From Phycicoccus sp. HDW14 (GTDB lineage Bacteria; Actinomycetota; Actinomycetes; Actinomycetales; Dermatophilaceae): a stretch of 64,000 nt of DNA. The DNA is taken from assembly GCF_011383005.1 (NCBI RefSeq), contig NZ_CP049935.1:496001-560000 (forward strand). The letters are read 5' to 3'. The notes under the pieces are model-generated. The model saw only the letters and a list, made by a program, of their open reading frames with translations. It did not search any database and had not been told where the DNA came from. Made by a program: the position numbers and the translations under genes. Below, piece by piece: positions 1 through 10,710 of this stretch (its first letter is position 1; each line of letters begins with the position of its first letter).

Positions 1-1148
1 GGACGATGCGCAGGAAGTCGCCGGACTGGGCGCCCTGGATGATCCGGTGGTCGTAGGTGCTCGTCAGGGTGAGGATCTTGCTCACGGCGTTGCGGTCGAG
101 GGTCTCGGCGCTCGCGCCCTGCCACTCGGCGGGGTAGTCCATCGCCCCGACGCCGATGATGGCGCCCTGGCCGGCCATGAGGCGCGGCACCGAGTGCACG
201 GTGCCGATGGTGCCGGGGTTGGTGAGCGAGATCGAGGTGCCCTGGAAGTCCTCGACGGTCAGCTTGCCGGCGCGCGCCTTCTTGACGACCTCCTCGTAGG
301 CGGTCCAGAAGTGCGCGAAGTCCATCGTCTCGGCGGTCTTGATCGACGGGACGAGGAGCTGGCGGGTGCCGTCGGGCTTGGCCATGTCGATGGCCAGGCC
401 GAGGTTGACGTGGGCCGGCGTGATGAGCACCGGCTTGCCCTTCTCGTCGTGCCCGAAGCCGTTGTTCATCTCGGGCATGACCGCGAGGGCCTTGACGAGC
501 GCGTAGCCGATGATGTGCGTGAAGCTCACCTTGCCGCCGCGGCTGCGGGCGAGGTGGTTGTTGATGACGATGCGGTTGTCGACGAGCAGCTTGGCCGGGA
601 CGGCGCGCACCGAGGTGGCCGTGGGGACCTCGAGCGAGGACTCCATGTTCGTCACGACCCGGGCGCCGGCGCCGCGGATCGGCTGGAGGGTGGACTGCTC
701 GAGGGGGCCGGACTGCTTCGGGGCCTGCGGCTCGCGCGGGGTGGGGGCGGGGGCCTTGGGGTCGGCCGCCTTCTCCGCGGCGGGGTGGGCTGCGCGGGCG
801 CCTCCTTCGCGGCGGGCGCTGCGGGCTCCTTCGCCGCGGGCTTCGTGGGGCCGGCTCCTTCGGGGCGGGCTTCGCGGCGGCCGGGGCCGGGGTGGCCGGC
901 TGGGCGGCCTTCTCCTGCGGGCGCGCGGGGGCGGCGGGTGCCGCGGCCGGGGTGCCGTTGGAGCCGTTGCCGGACGAGCGGGAGGCGGCGTGCTGGCCGT
1001 CGCCGGGCACGTAGTCCTCGAAGAAGCTCCACCACGCCTTGTCGACGCTGTTCTTGTCCCGGGTGTACTGCTCGTACAGCTCGTCGACCAGCCACTCGTT
1101 GGGTCCGAAGGCGGTCAGGGGGTCGCTGGACGGGGACTGCTCGGCCAC
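1..1148 (-). CDS. kgd: Multifunctional 2-oxoglutarate metabolism enzyme Kgd, N-terminal part (partial, frameshifted)
   Basis: This is the start of the actinobacterial enzyme that joins an E2-like succinyltransferase domain to the E1 2-oxoglutarate decarboxylase of the TCA cycle; the E1 part lies off the left edge. The GTG start at 1148 opens the family-typical N-terminus ([15 protein letters not shown], then [11 protein letters not shown]). An Ala/Pro/Lys-rich linker follows, then the E2-like domain, whose last visible motif is [15 protein letters not shown]. Two frame changes fall in the linker. Both are repaired by one extra base in G4 runs at 847-850 and 782-785, giving a smooth [10 protein letters not shown] and [11 protein letters not shown] linker. 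Family assignment is strong. The frame breaks are probably sequencing errors. Confidence 0.93.
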   Translation of the reverse strand, partial: MAEQSPSSDPLTAFGPNEWLVDELYEQYTRDKNSVDKAWWSFFEDYVPGDGQHAASRSSGNGSNGTPAAAPAAPARPQEKAAQPATPAPAAAKPAPKEPAPRSPRRRSPQRPPRRRRPRSPPRRGEGGRPQGPRPHPARAAGPEAVRPPRAVHPPADPRRRRPGRDEHGVLARGPHGHLGARRPGQAARRQPHRHQQPPRPQPRRQGELHAHHRLRARQGPRGHARDEQRLRARREGQAGAHHAGPRQPRPGHRHGQARRHPPAPRPVDQDRRDDGLRALLDRLRGGRQEGARRQADRRGLPGHLDLAHQPRHHRHRALGAAPHGRPGRHHRRRGDGLPRRVAGRERRDPRPQRREQDPHPDEHLRPPDHPGRPVRRLPAHR

Positions 1149-1313
1149 GGGCTATGCGCCTCTTTCATCGGCTCTTGTCGGGGCGGTCGTGGGAATGCGT
1201 CCCAGCCTATTACGCGCGTGTTGCGCCCGCGTCGCCGCACGCCGAGCGGTGCCGAACGCGCGGCGACCGGTGGGGAGGTCCCACCGGTCGCCGTCGCGTG
1301 CTGCCGCCCGACG

Positions 1314-2111
1314 TCAGGAGATGTCGGCGCGCGCGGTGCGCCAGATCCCGATGCCCGCGAGGACGGCCGCGTACGCAGTGAGCACCAGGGCGCCGCCCCA
1401 CCACTCGAGGCGCACCTCGTCCGGGTTGTTCGAGACCGCGTTGACGATCGCGTTGGTCGCCGACGACGGGAGGAACTGCGCCACGTGCTCGCGCCCGAAC
1501 TCCCAGAAGTTCATCGCCACCCCGATGAGCGGCTCGACGATCCACGCGACCCCGACGCCGATGAGCAGGGCCGCGACCTGGTTCGGGATGAGGATGCCGA
1601 TGCCGAGCCCGATGAGCGCCCACAGCCCGAGGACGAGCAGGCTGAGCGCCAGCGTGCGCACGATCGTGCCGGAGGGGAAGGCGTCGCGGTCGCGCAGGCC
1701 GAGGACGACGGCGCCGACGCTGACCGACCCGACGAGGCTGATGAGCCCGTAGAGGGCGCCGATCCCGAGCAGGGCCACGACCTTGGCGGCCATCGCCCGC
1801 AGCCGGCGCGGGGTGGCGAGGAAGGTCCCGGTGATCGTCTTGTGCCGGTACTCGGACCCGATCTGGAGGACGCCGATGGTCAGGAGCAGGAGGTACCCCA
1901 CCGAGAGACCACCGGTGTAGACGCTGCTCGCCACCTGCGTGGCATCGCCGGTCGGCAAGCCGTTCTGCGGGCCACCGGCCGAGTCGCTGGTCAGCAGGAA
2001 GCCGAAGAGGGCGGAGAAGGCGGCCCCTCCGACGAAGATCGCGATGGCCATCCCCCACCAGAGGCGGGTGGTGAAGAACTTGCGGAACTCGCTGCGGATC
2101 GAGCCGATCAC
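1314..2111 (-). CDS. ABC-2 type transporter permease
   Basis: 265-residue membrane subunit of a two-gene ABC exporter. A short cytoplasmic N-terminus ([17 protein letters not shown]) typical of ABC-2 permeases precedes about six hydrophobic segments. The GTG start at 2111 overlaps the stop of the upstream ATPase gene by four bases, so the two are translationally coupled. The substrate cannot be read from the sequence; this architecture occurs in exporters of drugs, antibiotics or lipids. No frame problem was seen. Confidence 0.85.
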   Translation of the reverse strand: MIGSIRSEFRKFFTTRLWWGMAIAIFVGGAAFSALFGFLLTSDSAGGPQNGLPTGDATQVASSVYTGGLSVGYLLLLTIGVLQIGSEYRHKTITGTFLATPRRLRAMAAKVVALLGIGALYGLISLVGSVSVGAVVLGLRDRDAFPSGTIVRTLALSLLVLGLWALIGLGIGILIPNQVAALLIGVGVAWIVEPLIGVAMNFWEFGREHVAQFLPSSATNAIVNAVSNNPDEVRLEWWGGALVLTAYAAVLAGIGIWRTARADIS

Positions 2112-3096
2112 AGGTTCGCCCCTTCCTCGCCGACGACGGCGTCCTGTTCGGTCGGCGCCCCGACCGTGGCGGCACCGTCGCCGAGGTTGCGGTTGGTGCC
2201 CTCGGTGAGGGAGAAGTACAGGTCCTCGAGGTCCGCACGCTGGGCACGCAGGCCGTAGACCGGGAGGCCGGCCCGCAGCGCGACGTCGCCCACGAGGCGC
2301 AGGTCGGTGGTGTCGGCGACGAGCGAGCCGTCGGCCTGGAGGGTGCTCGTGACGTCGGCGACGCGCAGCGCGCCCGCGAGGGCCTGCGCGTCGCTCGTCT
2401 CGACGAGGGCGCCGGGGGCGCCCTCGAGCTCGGCCATCGTGCCGGCACGGACCAGCCGGCCGTTGGCGATGATGACGACGTCGTCGACGGTCTGGGCCAC
2501 CTCCTGCAGCAGGTGGCTCGAGATGAGGATGGTCTTGCCCTGACCGGCCAGGTGCTTGAGGAACCCGCGCAGCCACCGGATGCCCTCGGGGTCCAGGCCG
2601 TTGGCCGGCTCGTCGAGGACGAGGACCTCGGGGTCGCCGAGCAGGGAGGCGGCCAGGCCGAGGCGCTGGCGCATCCCCATGCTGTAGCCGCCGGCGCGCT
2701 TGCGGGCGGCGGCCGGGATGCCCGTGAGCTCGAGCAGCTCGTCGACCCGGGAGGCGGGGATGCCCGCCGTGTCGGCGAGGACCCGCAGGTGGTCGCGGCC
2801 GCTGCGGCCGGGGTGGAAGTTGGTGGCCTCGAGCGCGGCACCCACGGTGGCGAGCGGGTGGGGGAGCCGGGCGTACTCGAGGCCCCGATGGTGGCGCTGC
2901 CGCTCGTCGGGCGGATCAGCCCGAGGAGCATCCGCAGGGTGGTCGTCTTCCCCGCGCCGTTGGGGCCGAGGAAGCCGGTGATGCGGCCCGGCTCGACGTC
3001 GAAGCTCAGGTCGTCGACGGCAATGAAGTCGCCGAAGCGCTTGGTGAGTCCCTGGATCCGGATGAGACCCTCCCGGGTCCCGGTCGTGGCGGTCAT
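2108..3096 (-). CDS. ABC transporter ATP-binding protein (frameshifted)
   Basis: Nucleotide-binding subunit that powers the permease encoded just downstream. Visible motifs are Walker A ([10 protein letters not shown], near residue 45), a signature region ([12 protein letters not shown]), Walker B ([15 protein letters not shown]) and the switch His (ISSHLL). A C-terminal extension of about 100 residues is as in multidrug or lantibiotic-type ATPases. The frame breaks near 2883-2886, between Walker A and the Q-loop. One extra C in the C4 run there restores [16 protein letters not shown] and a 329-residue protein. The break is probably a sequencing error. The substrate is unknown. Confidence 0.88.
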
Positions 3097-3280
3097 GGTG
3101 TCGTCCTGCGCGTCATGCCCCGATCCTTGCAGCCTCCCGCGGCGTCAGGGTCAACCCAGCGGTGGACCCCACCCTCCGCCCGGGGGCGGACTGCTCCGCC
3201 CCGGGGCGGAGCGTGACCCGGAACTCGCGCCGAGCCCCGTACGCTGGTCCGGACATGCACCCTCCCAGACCCTGCCTGCG

Positions 3281-4618
3281 ATGACCCCCTGGCTCCTCCT
3301 CGTCCTCGGCGTCGTGCTGACCGTCGGCACGGCGTTCTTCGTCGCCGCGGAGTTCTCCCTCGTGGCCCTCGACCGTCCCGCCGTGCAGCGGGCGGTCGAC
3401 GCCGGGGAGCCGGGCGCGCGCTCGGTGCTCCGCTCGCACCGCCAGCTGTCCACCGAGCTGTCGGCCTGCCAGGTCGGCATCACCCTGACGACGCTGGTGC
3501 TCGGCTTCATCGCCGCGCCGTCGGTCGGGGTGCTGCTCGCGGGGCCGCTCGAGGGGCTCGGGCTGTCCGCCTCGGCCGCGGCCTCGCTCGCCTCGGGGTC
3601 GGCCTTCGTGCTGGCCACCGTGTTCTCGATGATCGTCGGCGAGATGATCCCCAAGACCCTCGCGGTGTCGCTGCCGCTGGCGACGGCGAAGGTCTCGGCG
3701 AGCCCCGTCTACTGGTTCGGCACGGCCGCCAAGCCGCTCGTCTTCGTCCTCAACTCGGTCGCCAACCGCACCCTGCGCGCCCTCGGCATCGAGCCCCAGG
3801 AGGAGCTGTCAGCGGCGCGCAGCCCCGCCGAGCTCGCCTCGCTCGTGCGCACCTCCGCCGAGGCCGGCACGCTCGACCGCGGCACGGCCCGCCTGGTCAC
3901 GGCCTCGCTCGGGTTCGCCGACCAGACCGCCGCCGACGTCATGACGCCCCGCTCGCGCGCCACCTCCGTCGACCGCACGGCCACCGCCGCCGAGGTCGTC
4001 GCCCTCGCCCGCAGCACCGGGCACTCGCGCTTCCCCGTGGTCGGCGCCGACTGGGACGACGTCGACGGCATCGTCCACGTCAAGAAGGCCATCGCGGTGC
4101 CGTTCGAGCGCCGCGGCGACGTGCCGGTCTCGGCGCTGATGTCCGACGCCGTGTTCGTCCCCGAGACCCTCCGGCTCGACCCCCTGCTCGTGCGGCTGCG
4201 CGGCGGCGGGATGCAGCTGGCCGTCGTCGTCGACGAGTACGGCGGCACGTCCGGGGTGGTCACGCTCGAGGACCTCGTCGAGGAGATCGTCGGCGAGGTC
4301 AGCGACGAGCACGACCGCGGCCAGACCACCGGGCGCCGGCTCCCGGACGGCTCGTGGTCGGTGCCCGGCCTGTGGCGCCCGGACGAGGTCCGCGCCCGGG
4401 TCGGGGTCGAGGTCCCCGAGGGGCCGGCCTACGAGACGGTCGGCGGCTGGGTGATGGCCGCCCTCGGCCGCGTCCCCGAGGTCGGTGACGAGGTCGACGT
4501 CGACGGGTGGACGGCGCGGGTCGTCGACATGGAGGGGCACCGGGTCGACCGGCTGCGCCTGCGTCCGACCCGGGTGGTCCCGGCCCGCGAGCCGGCCGAG
4601 GGGGAGGACGCGCGATGA
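3281..4618 (+). CDS. HlyC/CorC (CNNM) family membrane protein with CBS pair, copy 1
   Basis: 445 residues. An N-terminal CNNM/DUF21 domain has about four membrane segments and the signature GEMIPKTLAVSLP near residue 125. Two CBS domains follow (from about 225, with HSRFPVV and VVVDEYGGTSGVVTLEDLVEEIVGE), then a CorC_HlyC C-terminal domain. The family is linked to divalent cation (Mg/Co) homeostasis. The ATG at 3281 was chosen because it starts directly at the first membrane segment. The stop overlaps the ATG of a paralogue (ATGA), making a coupled pair that may form a heteromer. Confidence 0.9.
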   Translation: MTPWLLLVLGVVLTVGTAFFVAAEFSLVALDRPAVQRAVDAGEPGARSVLRSHRQLSTELSACQVGITLTTLVLGFIAAPSVGVLLAGPLEGLGLSASAAASLASGSAFVLATVFSMIVGEMIPKTLAVSLPLATAKVSASPVYWFGTAAKPLVFVLNSVANRTLRALGIEPQEELSAARSPAELASLVRTSAEAGTLDRGTARLVTASLGFADQTAADVMTPRSRATSVDRTATAAEVVALARSTGHSRFPVVGADWDDVDGIVHVKKAIAVPFERRGDVPVSALMSDAVFVPETLRLDPLLVRLRGGGMQLAVVVDEYGGTSGVVTLEDLVEEIVGEVSDEHDRGQTTGRRLPDGSWSVPGLWRPDEVRARVGVEVPEGPAYETVGGWVMAALGRVPEVGDEVDVDGWTARVVDMEGHRVDRLRLRPTRVVPAREPAEGEDAR

Positions 4619-5646
4619 CCACCGTGCTCCTCACCGTGGTCCTGCTCGCCGCGAACGCCTTCTTCGTCGGTGCCGAGTTCGCCGCGATGTCGGCCCGGCG
4701 CAGCCAGCTCGAGCCCCTCGCCGAGGCCGGCAGCAAGCGCGCCCGCGTCGCACTGGATGCGTTGCAGCGCACCGGGATCCTGCTCGCCACGGCGCAGCTC
4801 GGCATCACCGTGTGCTCGGTGCTCCTCGGTGCGATCTCCGAGGCGGCGCTGCACCACGCCCTGCTCCCGCTCGTCACCGCGGTCGGGCTGTCCGAGGTCG
4901 TCGCCGACGTCGTCGCGCTGGCCCTCGCCCTCGCGATCGTCGTGTTCCTCCACGTCGTGTACGGCGAGATGATCCCCAAGAACATCTCGATCGCCCGGCC
5001 CGAGCGCGCCGCCGTGGTCCTCGTGCCGGCGCTCGTCATGGTGTCGCGCGTCGTCGCGCCCGTCATCCACGCGATGGACTGGCTGGCCAAGGCGGTCATC
5101 CGGCTGTTCGGGGTCGAGCCGAAGGACGAGGTCGCGTCGGCGTTCACCGCCGAGGAGGTCGCGCACATCCTCGACGAGTCGCGCGACGAGGGCCTGGTCG
5201 GCGCGCACGACTACCGCCGGCTCGGTGCGGCGCTGGAGTTCAGCGACAAGGACGCCGCCGACGTGGGCCTGCGGCTCGACGAGCTCGTCACCGTGACCGC
5301 CGACGCCACGCCCGACGAGATCGAGCGGCTCGTCGCGCGGCACGGCTTCTCGCGCTACCCGGTGCTCGACGGCTCGGGCGACCTCGCGGGCTACCTCCAC
5401 CTCAAGGACGTCCTCTACGCGGACGACGAGGAGCGCCACGAGGCGGTGCCGGCCAAGCGGGTCCGCCGGCTGGCGACCGTGCGCCGCGACGACGAGGTCG
5501 AGTCGGTGCTGCAGACGATGCAGGACAGCGGGTCCCACGTCGCGCGGGTCGTCGACGCGGAGGGCGGCGTCGTCGGGGTCGTCTTCCTCGAGGACGTCAT
5601 CGAGGAGCTCGTCGGCGAGGTCTCGGACTCCTCCCAGCGCAGCTGA
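4615..5646 (+). CDS. HlyC/CorC (CNNM) family membrane protein with CBS pair, copy 2
   Basis: 343 residues and paralogous to the gene it overlaps. It has the same N-terminal membrane domain (NAFFVGAEFAAMSARRSQ, then GEMIPKNISIARPERA) and a CBS pair ending VVGVVFLEDVIEELVGEVSD. It lacks the C-terminal CorC_HlyC domain of copy 1, so it stops about 100 residues earlier. Four-base ATGA overlap means translational coupling. Such long/short CNNM pairs are common in Actinobacteria; a cation transport or sensing role is inferred from the family only. Confidence 0.88.
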   Translation: MTTVLLTVVLLAANAFFVGAEFAAMSARRSQLEPLAEAGSKRARVALDALQRTGILLATAQLGITVCSVLLGAISEAALHHALLPLVTAVGLSEVVADVVALALALAIVVFLHVVYGEMIPKNISIARPERAAVVLVPALVMVSRVVAPVIHAMDWLAKAVIRLFGVEPKDEVASAFTAEEVAHILDESRDEGLVGAHDYRRLGAALEFSDKDAADVGLRLDELVTVTADATPDEIERLVARHGFSRYPVLDGSGDLAGYLHLKDVLYADDEERHEAVPAKRVRRLATVRRDDEVESVLQTMQDSGSHVARVVDAEGGVVGVVFLEDVIEELVGEVSDSSQRS

Positions 5647-5725
5647 CGTCCGTCGCGGCGGGTCTCGTCGCTCACACCCCGGCGACCGGTGGCCACGGGG
5701 CCGCGAGGATGGGCGGGAGGCCGTC

Positions 5726-6166
5726 ATGACCACGCTGTACGCACCGCTCCCCACGAGGGCCCGGCCGTCCCGGGGATGGACCGGGAACGCCCTGCTCGTC
5801 GTCCTCGTGCTCGTCGCCCTCAACGCCGTCTCCGGAGGCATCGGGCTGGTGGTGAACGGGATGGGGATGCCGGGCGAGTGGCTCGAGCACCTCCCGGTCG
5901 ACACGTGGGTGCTGCCCGGCGTCGCCCTGCTGCTGACCGTCGCCGTGCCGCAGGCGCTCGCGGCGGTCGAGGTCTGGCGGACGAGGTCGCGGGCGCCCGT
6001 GGCGGGGATGCTCGCCGGGGCCGCCCTCGTGCTGTGGATCCTCGTCCAGCTGCTGCTCCTGCGGAGGTACTTCTTCCTCCAGCCGGTCGTCGCCGGGTTC
6101 GGGCTCGTCGAGGTCGCCCTCGGTGCGGCGTGGCTCGCCCGGGTCCGCGGCGGGTCGAGGAGCTAG
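5726..6166 (+). CDS. Small four-segment membrane protein, function unknown
   Basis: 146 residues with about four hydrophobic segments (roughly residues 22-44, 62-80, 90-112 and 118-136) and a short basic N-terminus. I do not recognise the family. The ATG at 5726 follows a purine-rich stretch (gggcgggaggccgtc). It lies 79 bp after the CNNM pair and its last four bases overlap the end of the convergent ZIP gene. The strongly hydrophobic, codon-regular sequence supports a real gene. Confidence 0.6.
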   Translation: MTTLYAPLPTRARPSRGWTGNALLVVLVLVALNAVSGGIGLVVNGMGMPGEWLEHLPVDTWVLPGVALLLTVAVPQALAAVEVWRTRSRAPVAGMLAGAALVLWILVQLLLLRRYFFLQPVVAGFGLVEVALGAAWLARVRGGSRS

Positions 6167-6908
6167 AGGCGGCCGATGGTGAAGGCGACGGCGAAGCCGA
6201 GCGTCGTGACGAGGCCGCTCAGCAGGTGCGCCTTCTCGAACGCCTCGGGGATCATCGTGTCGGCGACCATCGCGAGGATGGCGCCGGCGGCGACGGCCGT
6301 GATGCCCGCCACCAGTGCGGCAGAAGCGCCCTGGAGCAGCAGGACGCCGAGCATCCCGGCCAGGCCGCTGGCCACGGCGATACCGCCCCACACCCCGAAC
6401 ACGTAGCGGGCGCTGCGCCCCGAGGCCTTCATCCCGGCGACGCTCGAGAGGCCCTCGGGCAGGTTGGAGATGAAGATCGCGGTGAGCACCGGCACGCCGA
6501 CCCCGTGGCCGCCGAGGAGGCTCAGGCCGAGGACCACCGACTCCGGGATGCCGTCGAGCAGCGCGCCGATGGCGATGGCCGCGCCGCTGCCCGGCTGCTC
6601 GCCCTCCGAGGGCTGCCGGCCCGAGCGCTTGCGGTGGCGGGCACCCCGGCGGGCGAGGAGGAGGTTGGCGGCGAAGTAGGTGGCGGCGCCGCCGAGGAAG
6701 CCGACGACGGTCGGGAGCAGCCCGCCGGTGGTCTCGGCCTCGTCGACGAGGTCGAAGGACAGGGCCGAGATGAGCACGCCGGCGCCGAAGGCCATGACGA
6801 GCGCGACCACCTGGCGCGGGACGCGGACGAACCACGCGAGGAGCGCACCGAGCACCAGCGCGGCCCCGGCGAGCAGCCCCAGAGACCGGCCTGTACCGCG
6901 ACGCCCAT
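6163..6908 (-). CDS. ZIP-family metal transporter-like protein (frameshifted near N-terminus)
   Basis: 248-residue multi-pass membrane protein related to ZIP zinc/metal permeases. Seven to eight hydrophobic segments are visible. The helix IAIGALLDGIPESVVLG carries the H-x-x-P-E-like metal site in the form D-G-I-P-E-S, and a second is SNLPEGLSS. The ATG at 6908 has a strong GGAGGA site 5 bases upstream. The frame breaks after about ten codons, at the C4 run 6877-6880; one added base gives QAGLWGLLAGAALVLGALLAW. Metal specificity cannot be told, and the D for H in the motif makes zinc less certain. Confidence 0.8.
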
Positions 6909-6990
6909 CGATCCTCCTCCGCTCGTCATCCTGCCCGACGCACAGGGGGGCGGCCCCGGTAGGGCCCGCCGTCCGTCCGGCGCACAGCGA

Positions 6991-7033
6991 AGCGGCCCGA
7001 CCGATCGCGCGTCGCGCGAAGGATCGGGCCGCT
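6991..7033 (-). terminator. Hairpin downstream of tRNA-Arg
   Basis: A perfect 10-bp inverted repeat (AGCGGCCCGA / TCGGGCCGCT) with a 23-nt GC-rich interior starts 7 bases past the tRNA 3' end. No U-tract follows, as is usual for high-GC actinobacteria. A terminator or tRNA-processing hairpin is inferred. Confidence 0.5.
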
Positions 7034-7039
7034 CTCCTG

Positions 7040-7111
7040 TGCCCCCGGTAGGATTCGAACCTACGCTCCCGCCTCCGGAGGGCGGTGCTCTATCCCCTGA
7101 GCTACGGGGGC
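7040..7111 (-). tRNA. tRNA-Arg (anticodon CCG)
   Basis: A complete cloverleaf can be drawn on the minus strand. The acceptor stem is GCCCCCG/CGGGGGC, the D arm is GCTC/GAGC, the anticodon arm is CCGCC-CTCCGGA-GGCGG with anticodon CCG, and the T arm is GTAGG-TTCGAAT-CCTAC. The discriminator is A, and CCA is not fully encoded. It reads CGG arginine codons, which are frequent in these GC-rich genes. Confidence 0.95.
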
Positions 7112-7177
7112 GGGCAAAAACCGCGACGCGGCACGGAACCACGGCGCTCGGAGAGGCTAGCAGCCTACGCTGGGGCC

Positions 7178-7594
7178 ATGGAATCCGGGTCGGAGGACCC
7201 CGGAGTGCCGCCCCTCGTCCTCGTGTGCGACGACACCGAGGCGATCCGTCGGCTGCTCCGGATCAACCTCGAGCTGGCCGGCTTCGTCGTCGAGGAGACG
7301 GCGGACGGCCACGCTGCCATGTCCCGGCTCATCGACCTCGACCAGCAGTGCCCGGACGTCGTCGTCCTCGACTCCCAGATGGCGCCCTACGACGGCTGGT
7401 GGGCGATCGCGGCCATCCGTTCGCACCCGCGCCTCGACCACGTCCCCGTCGTGCTCGTCACCGCGACCGCCACCGACCTCGTGAGCCCCGAGGTCAGCGG
7501 GGCCGGGTTCGACGCGTGCGTCTCCAAGCCCTTCGACCCCGACGAGGTCGTGGCCACCGTCTCACGCCTCGCGGCGGCCGGTCGGGGCCGCTGA
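7178..7594 (+). CDS. Stand-alone response regulator receiver protein
   Basis: 138 residues, essentially one CheY-like receiver domain. The acidic pair is CDDTEAIRR, the phospho-acceptor Asp is in VVVLDSQMAPYDGW, the switch Thr is in VLVTATA, and the conserved Lys is in CVSKPFDPDE. No output domain follows. The ATG at 7178 comes just after GGGGCC. It stands alone between tRNA-Arg and argS with no kinase beside it, so its partner and output are unknown. It probably acts by protein-protein contact. Confidence 0.85.
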   Translation: MESGSEDPGVPPLVLVCDDTEAIRRLLRINLELAGFVVEETADGHAAMSRLIDLDQQCPDVVVLDSQMAPYDGWWAIAAIRSHPRLDHVPVVLVTATATDLVSPEVSGAGFDACVSKPFDPDEVVATVSRLAAAGRGR

Positions 7595-7615
7595 CCGCGT
7601 CCGTAGACTTGCCGG

Positions 7616-9260
7616 GTGACCCCGAAGAGCTCTCGGCCGCCATCCGCGGTGCCCTGCTGTCCGCCGTCGACTCCGGTGACCTGGCCGTCACCGTGCCCGA
7701 CGAGGTCCGCGTGGAGCGTCCGAGGAACCGCGACCACGGGGACTGGTCCACGAACGTCGCGCTCCAGCTCGCCAAGGGGGCCGGCGTGCCCCGCGCGAGC
7801 TCGCCACCACCCTGGCCACGCACCTGTCCGCCGTCGCCGGGGTCGAGGCCGTCGACGTCGCGGGCCCCGGCTTCCTCAACATCACCCTCGACGCGGCCTC
7901 GGCCGGCGAGCTGGCCCGCGCCGTCGTCGACGCGGGGAAGGAGTACGGGCGCAACGACTCCGAGGCCGGGCACGTCATCAACCTCGAGTTCATCTCGGCC
8001 AACCCGACGGGGCCGCTGCACATCGGCCACACCCGCTGGGCGGCCCTCGGTGACGCGATGGCGCGCCTGCTCACGGCGTCCGGCGCCACGGTGACGACCG
8101 AGTACTACATCAACGACGCCGGCGCGCAGATGGACAAGTTCGCGGCGTCGGTGCTCGCCGCGGCCAAGGGCGAGCCGACCCCCGAGGGCGGCTACCCGGG
8201 CGCCTACGTCGGTGACCTCGCAGCGACGGCCCTCGCGGCCCGTCCCGACCTCGTCGACCTCCCCGACGACGAGGCGCTCGCGGTCGCCCGCGAGCTCGGG
8301 TACGCCGCCCAGCTCCAGGACATCAAGGACACCCTCGCCGACTTCGGGGTGCGCTTCGACGTCTGGTTCTCCGAGAGGACCCTCCACGACGGCGGCGCCG
8401 TCGAGCAGGCCGTTGCCCGGCTGCGCGAGCAGGGGCACGTCTTCGACCACGAGGGTGCGGTCTGGCTGCGCACCACCGACTTCACCGACGACCGCGACCG
8501 CGTGCTCATCCGCGCCAACGGCGAGCCCACCTACTTCGCCGCCGACGCCGCGTACTACCTGAGCAAGAAGGACCGCGGCTTCGACGAGAAGCTCTACCTC
8601 CTCGGCGCCGACCACCACGGCTACATCAACCGGCTCAAAGCCATCGCGGCCTGCGCCGGCGACGACCCCGAGCACAACATCGAGGTGCGCATCGGCCAGC
8701 TCGTCGACCTCGGCGGCGCCCGGATGTCCAAGCGCGCCGGCAACATCATCGAGCTGCGCGACCTCATCGGCTGGATCGGCACCGACGCCATCCGGTACTC
8801 GCTCGGCCGGTACCCCGCCGACAGCCCCCTGAGCCTCGACGGCGAGGAGCTGCGCAAGCAGACCAACGACAACCCGGTGTTCTACGTGCAGTACGCGCAC
8901 GCCCGCACCGCCAACGTGGCCCGGCTGGCCGCCGAGGACGGCGTGCACCGCGCCGACGGCTTCGACGCCTCGCTGCTCACCGACCCCACCGAGGCCACGC
9001 TGCTCGCGGTGCTCGGCGACTTCCCGCGGGTCGTCGCCCAGGCGGCGCACCTGCGCGAGCCGCACCGGGTCGCGCGCTACCTCGAGGACCTCGCCGCGCG
9101 GTACCACAAGTGGTACGACACCTGCCGCGTGCGGCCGCAGAACGCCGACGAGGAGGTCACCGACCTGCACCGGACCCGGTTGTGGCTCAACGACGCCACC
9201 CGCCAGGTGCTCGCCAACGGCCTCGACCTGCTCGGCGTCTCGGCGCCCGAGCGGATGTGA
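7616..9260 (+). CDS. argS: Arginyl-tRNA synthetase (frameshifted)
   Basis: Class I synthetase charging tRNA-Arg; after repair it is 548 residues, normal for the family. The HIGH signature is in NPTGPLHIGHTR (near residue 134) and the KMSKS loop reads GGARMSKRAGN (near 370). The C-terminal anticodon-binding helical domain is complete (RYHKWYDTCRV). One break is at the C4 run 7789-7792 (restores GVPPRELATTLATHL). A second is suspected at the C4 run 7620-7623: adding a C lets GTG 7616 read VTPEELSAAIRGAL, and the total length then becomes a multiple of three. Without it the only in-frame start is TTG 7609. It heads a run with lysA and the threonine genes. Confidence 0.95.
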
Positions 9261-9271
9261 GGGGCTGACCC

Positions 9272-10710
9272 GTGCGCTCCCACGAGGCCGGTGCCCTCCA
9301 CGCCGAGGGCTACGGCGGCCCTCCGCTCTACCTGCCCTACCCCAGCGACGTCATGGAGCTGCTGCCGCAGCTCTGGGCGGGCTCGGTCGACCGTGACGAG
9401 CAGGGCCGGCTCACCGTGGCCGGCCTCGACGTGCTGACCCTCGCCGAGCGGCACGGCACCGCCGCCTACGTGCTCGACGAGGAGGACTTCCGTTCCCGCG
9501 CACGGGCTTTCCGTGACGGCTTCGCGACGTCGTTCGAGAAGTTCGGTGGCGCCGACGTGTACTACGCCGGCAAGGCCTTCCTCTGCACGGCCGTCGTGCG
9601 CTGGGTCGACGAGGAGGGCCTGCACCTCGATGTCTGCACCGGCGGCGAGCTGGCCGTCGCGCGCCGCGCCGCCTTCCCACCCGAACGGATCGCGTTCCAC
9701 GGCAACAACAAGACCGTCACGGAGCTGCGCGAGGCCCTCGAGTACGGCGTCGGCCGCATCGTCGTCGACTCCTTCGACGAGATCGACCGGCTCGTCGCGC
9801 TGGCCACCGAGCTCGGCGTCCGCGCGCCCGTCATGGTGCGCGTCACCGTCGGGGTCGAGGCGCACACGCACGAGTTCATCGCCACCGGCCACGAGGACCA
9901 GAAGTTCGGCTTCAGCCTCGCCGGAGGGCAGGCCGACGAAGCACTCGCCCGGCTGCTGGCCCACCCCGACGCCGTCGACCTGCGCGGCGTCCACAGCCAC
10001 ATCGGCAGCCAGATCTTCGACACCGGGGCTTCGAGGCCGCCGTGCACCGGCTCGTCGGGCTGCACGCCCGGGTCGAGGCCGAGCACGGCGTCGCCATGCC
10101 CGAGATCGACCTCGGCGGCGGCTACGGCATCGCCTACACCTCGCAGCACACGCCGCTGCCCCCGGACGTCCTCGCCGACGCGATGGCCGACATCGTCGAG
10201 CGCGAGTTCAAGGCCATCGGCGACGGCGACAACAGCCGGGTCCCGCGCGTCTCTGTCGAGCCGGGCCGCGCCATCGTCGGGCCGAGCACGTTCACCCTCT
10301 ACGAGGTCGGCACCGTCAAGCGCGTCGAGCTCGGCGGCGGGCACGCCCGCACCTACGTCGCCGTCGATGGCGGGATGAGCGACAACGCCCGGCCGGCGCT
10401 CTACGAGGCCGACTACTCCTGCACCCTCGCCAACCGTCGATCGAGCGCCGAGCCGGTGCTGGCCCGCGTCGTCGGACGGCACTGCGAGAGCGGCGACATC
10501 GTCGTCCTCGACGAGTACCTGCCGGGCGACGTGCGCCCCGGAGACCTCGTCGCCGTCCCGGGGACCGGTGCCTACTGCCGCAGCCTGTCCAGCCAGTACA
10601 ACCACACGCCCCGCCCGCCCGTGGTCGCCGTCCGCGGGGGTGAGAGCCGCGTCATCGTCCGCCGTGAGACCATCGACGACCTGCTCGCCCTCGACGTGGC
10701 GGACGCGTGA
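9272..10710 (+). CDS. lysA: Diaminopimelate decarboxylase (frameshifted)
   Basis: PLP enzyme making L-lysine from meso-diaminopimelate; 479 residues after repair. The alanine-racemase-like barrel carries the PLP lysine in YYAGKAFLC (about residue 100), HSHIGSQI, the glycine loop LGGGYGIAY, and EPGR. The C-terminal sheet domain has GAYCRSLSSQYNHTPRPP. The frame breaks at the G4 run 10025-10028; one extra G restores IFDTGGFEAAVHRL. The GTG start at 9272 lies 11 bp after argS. The stop overlaps the start of hom (GTGA), linking lysine and threonine branches of the aspartate family. Confidence 0.95.
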
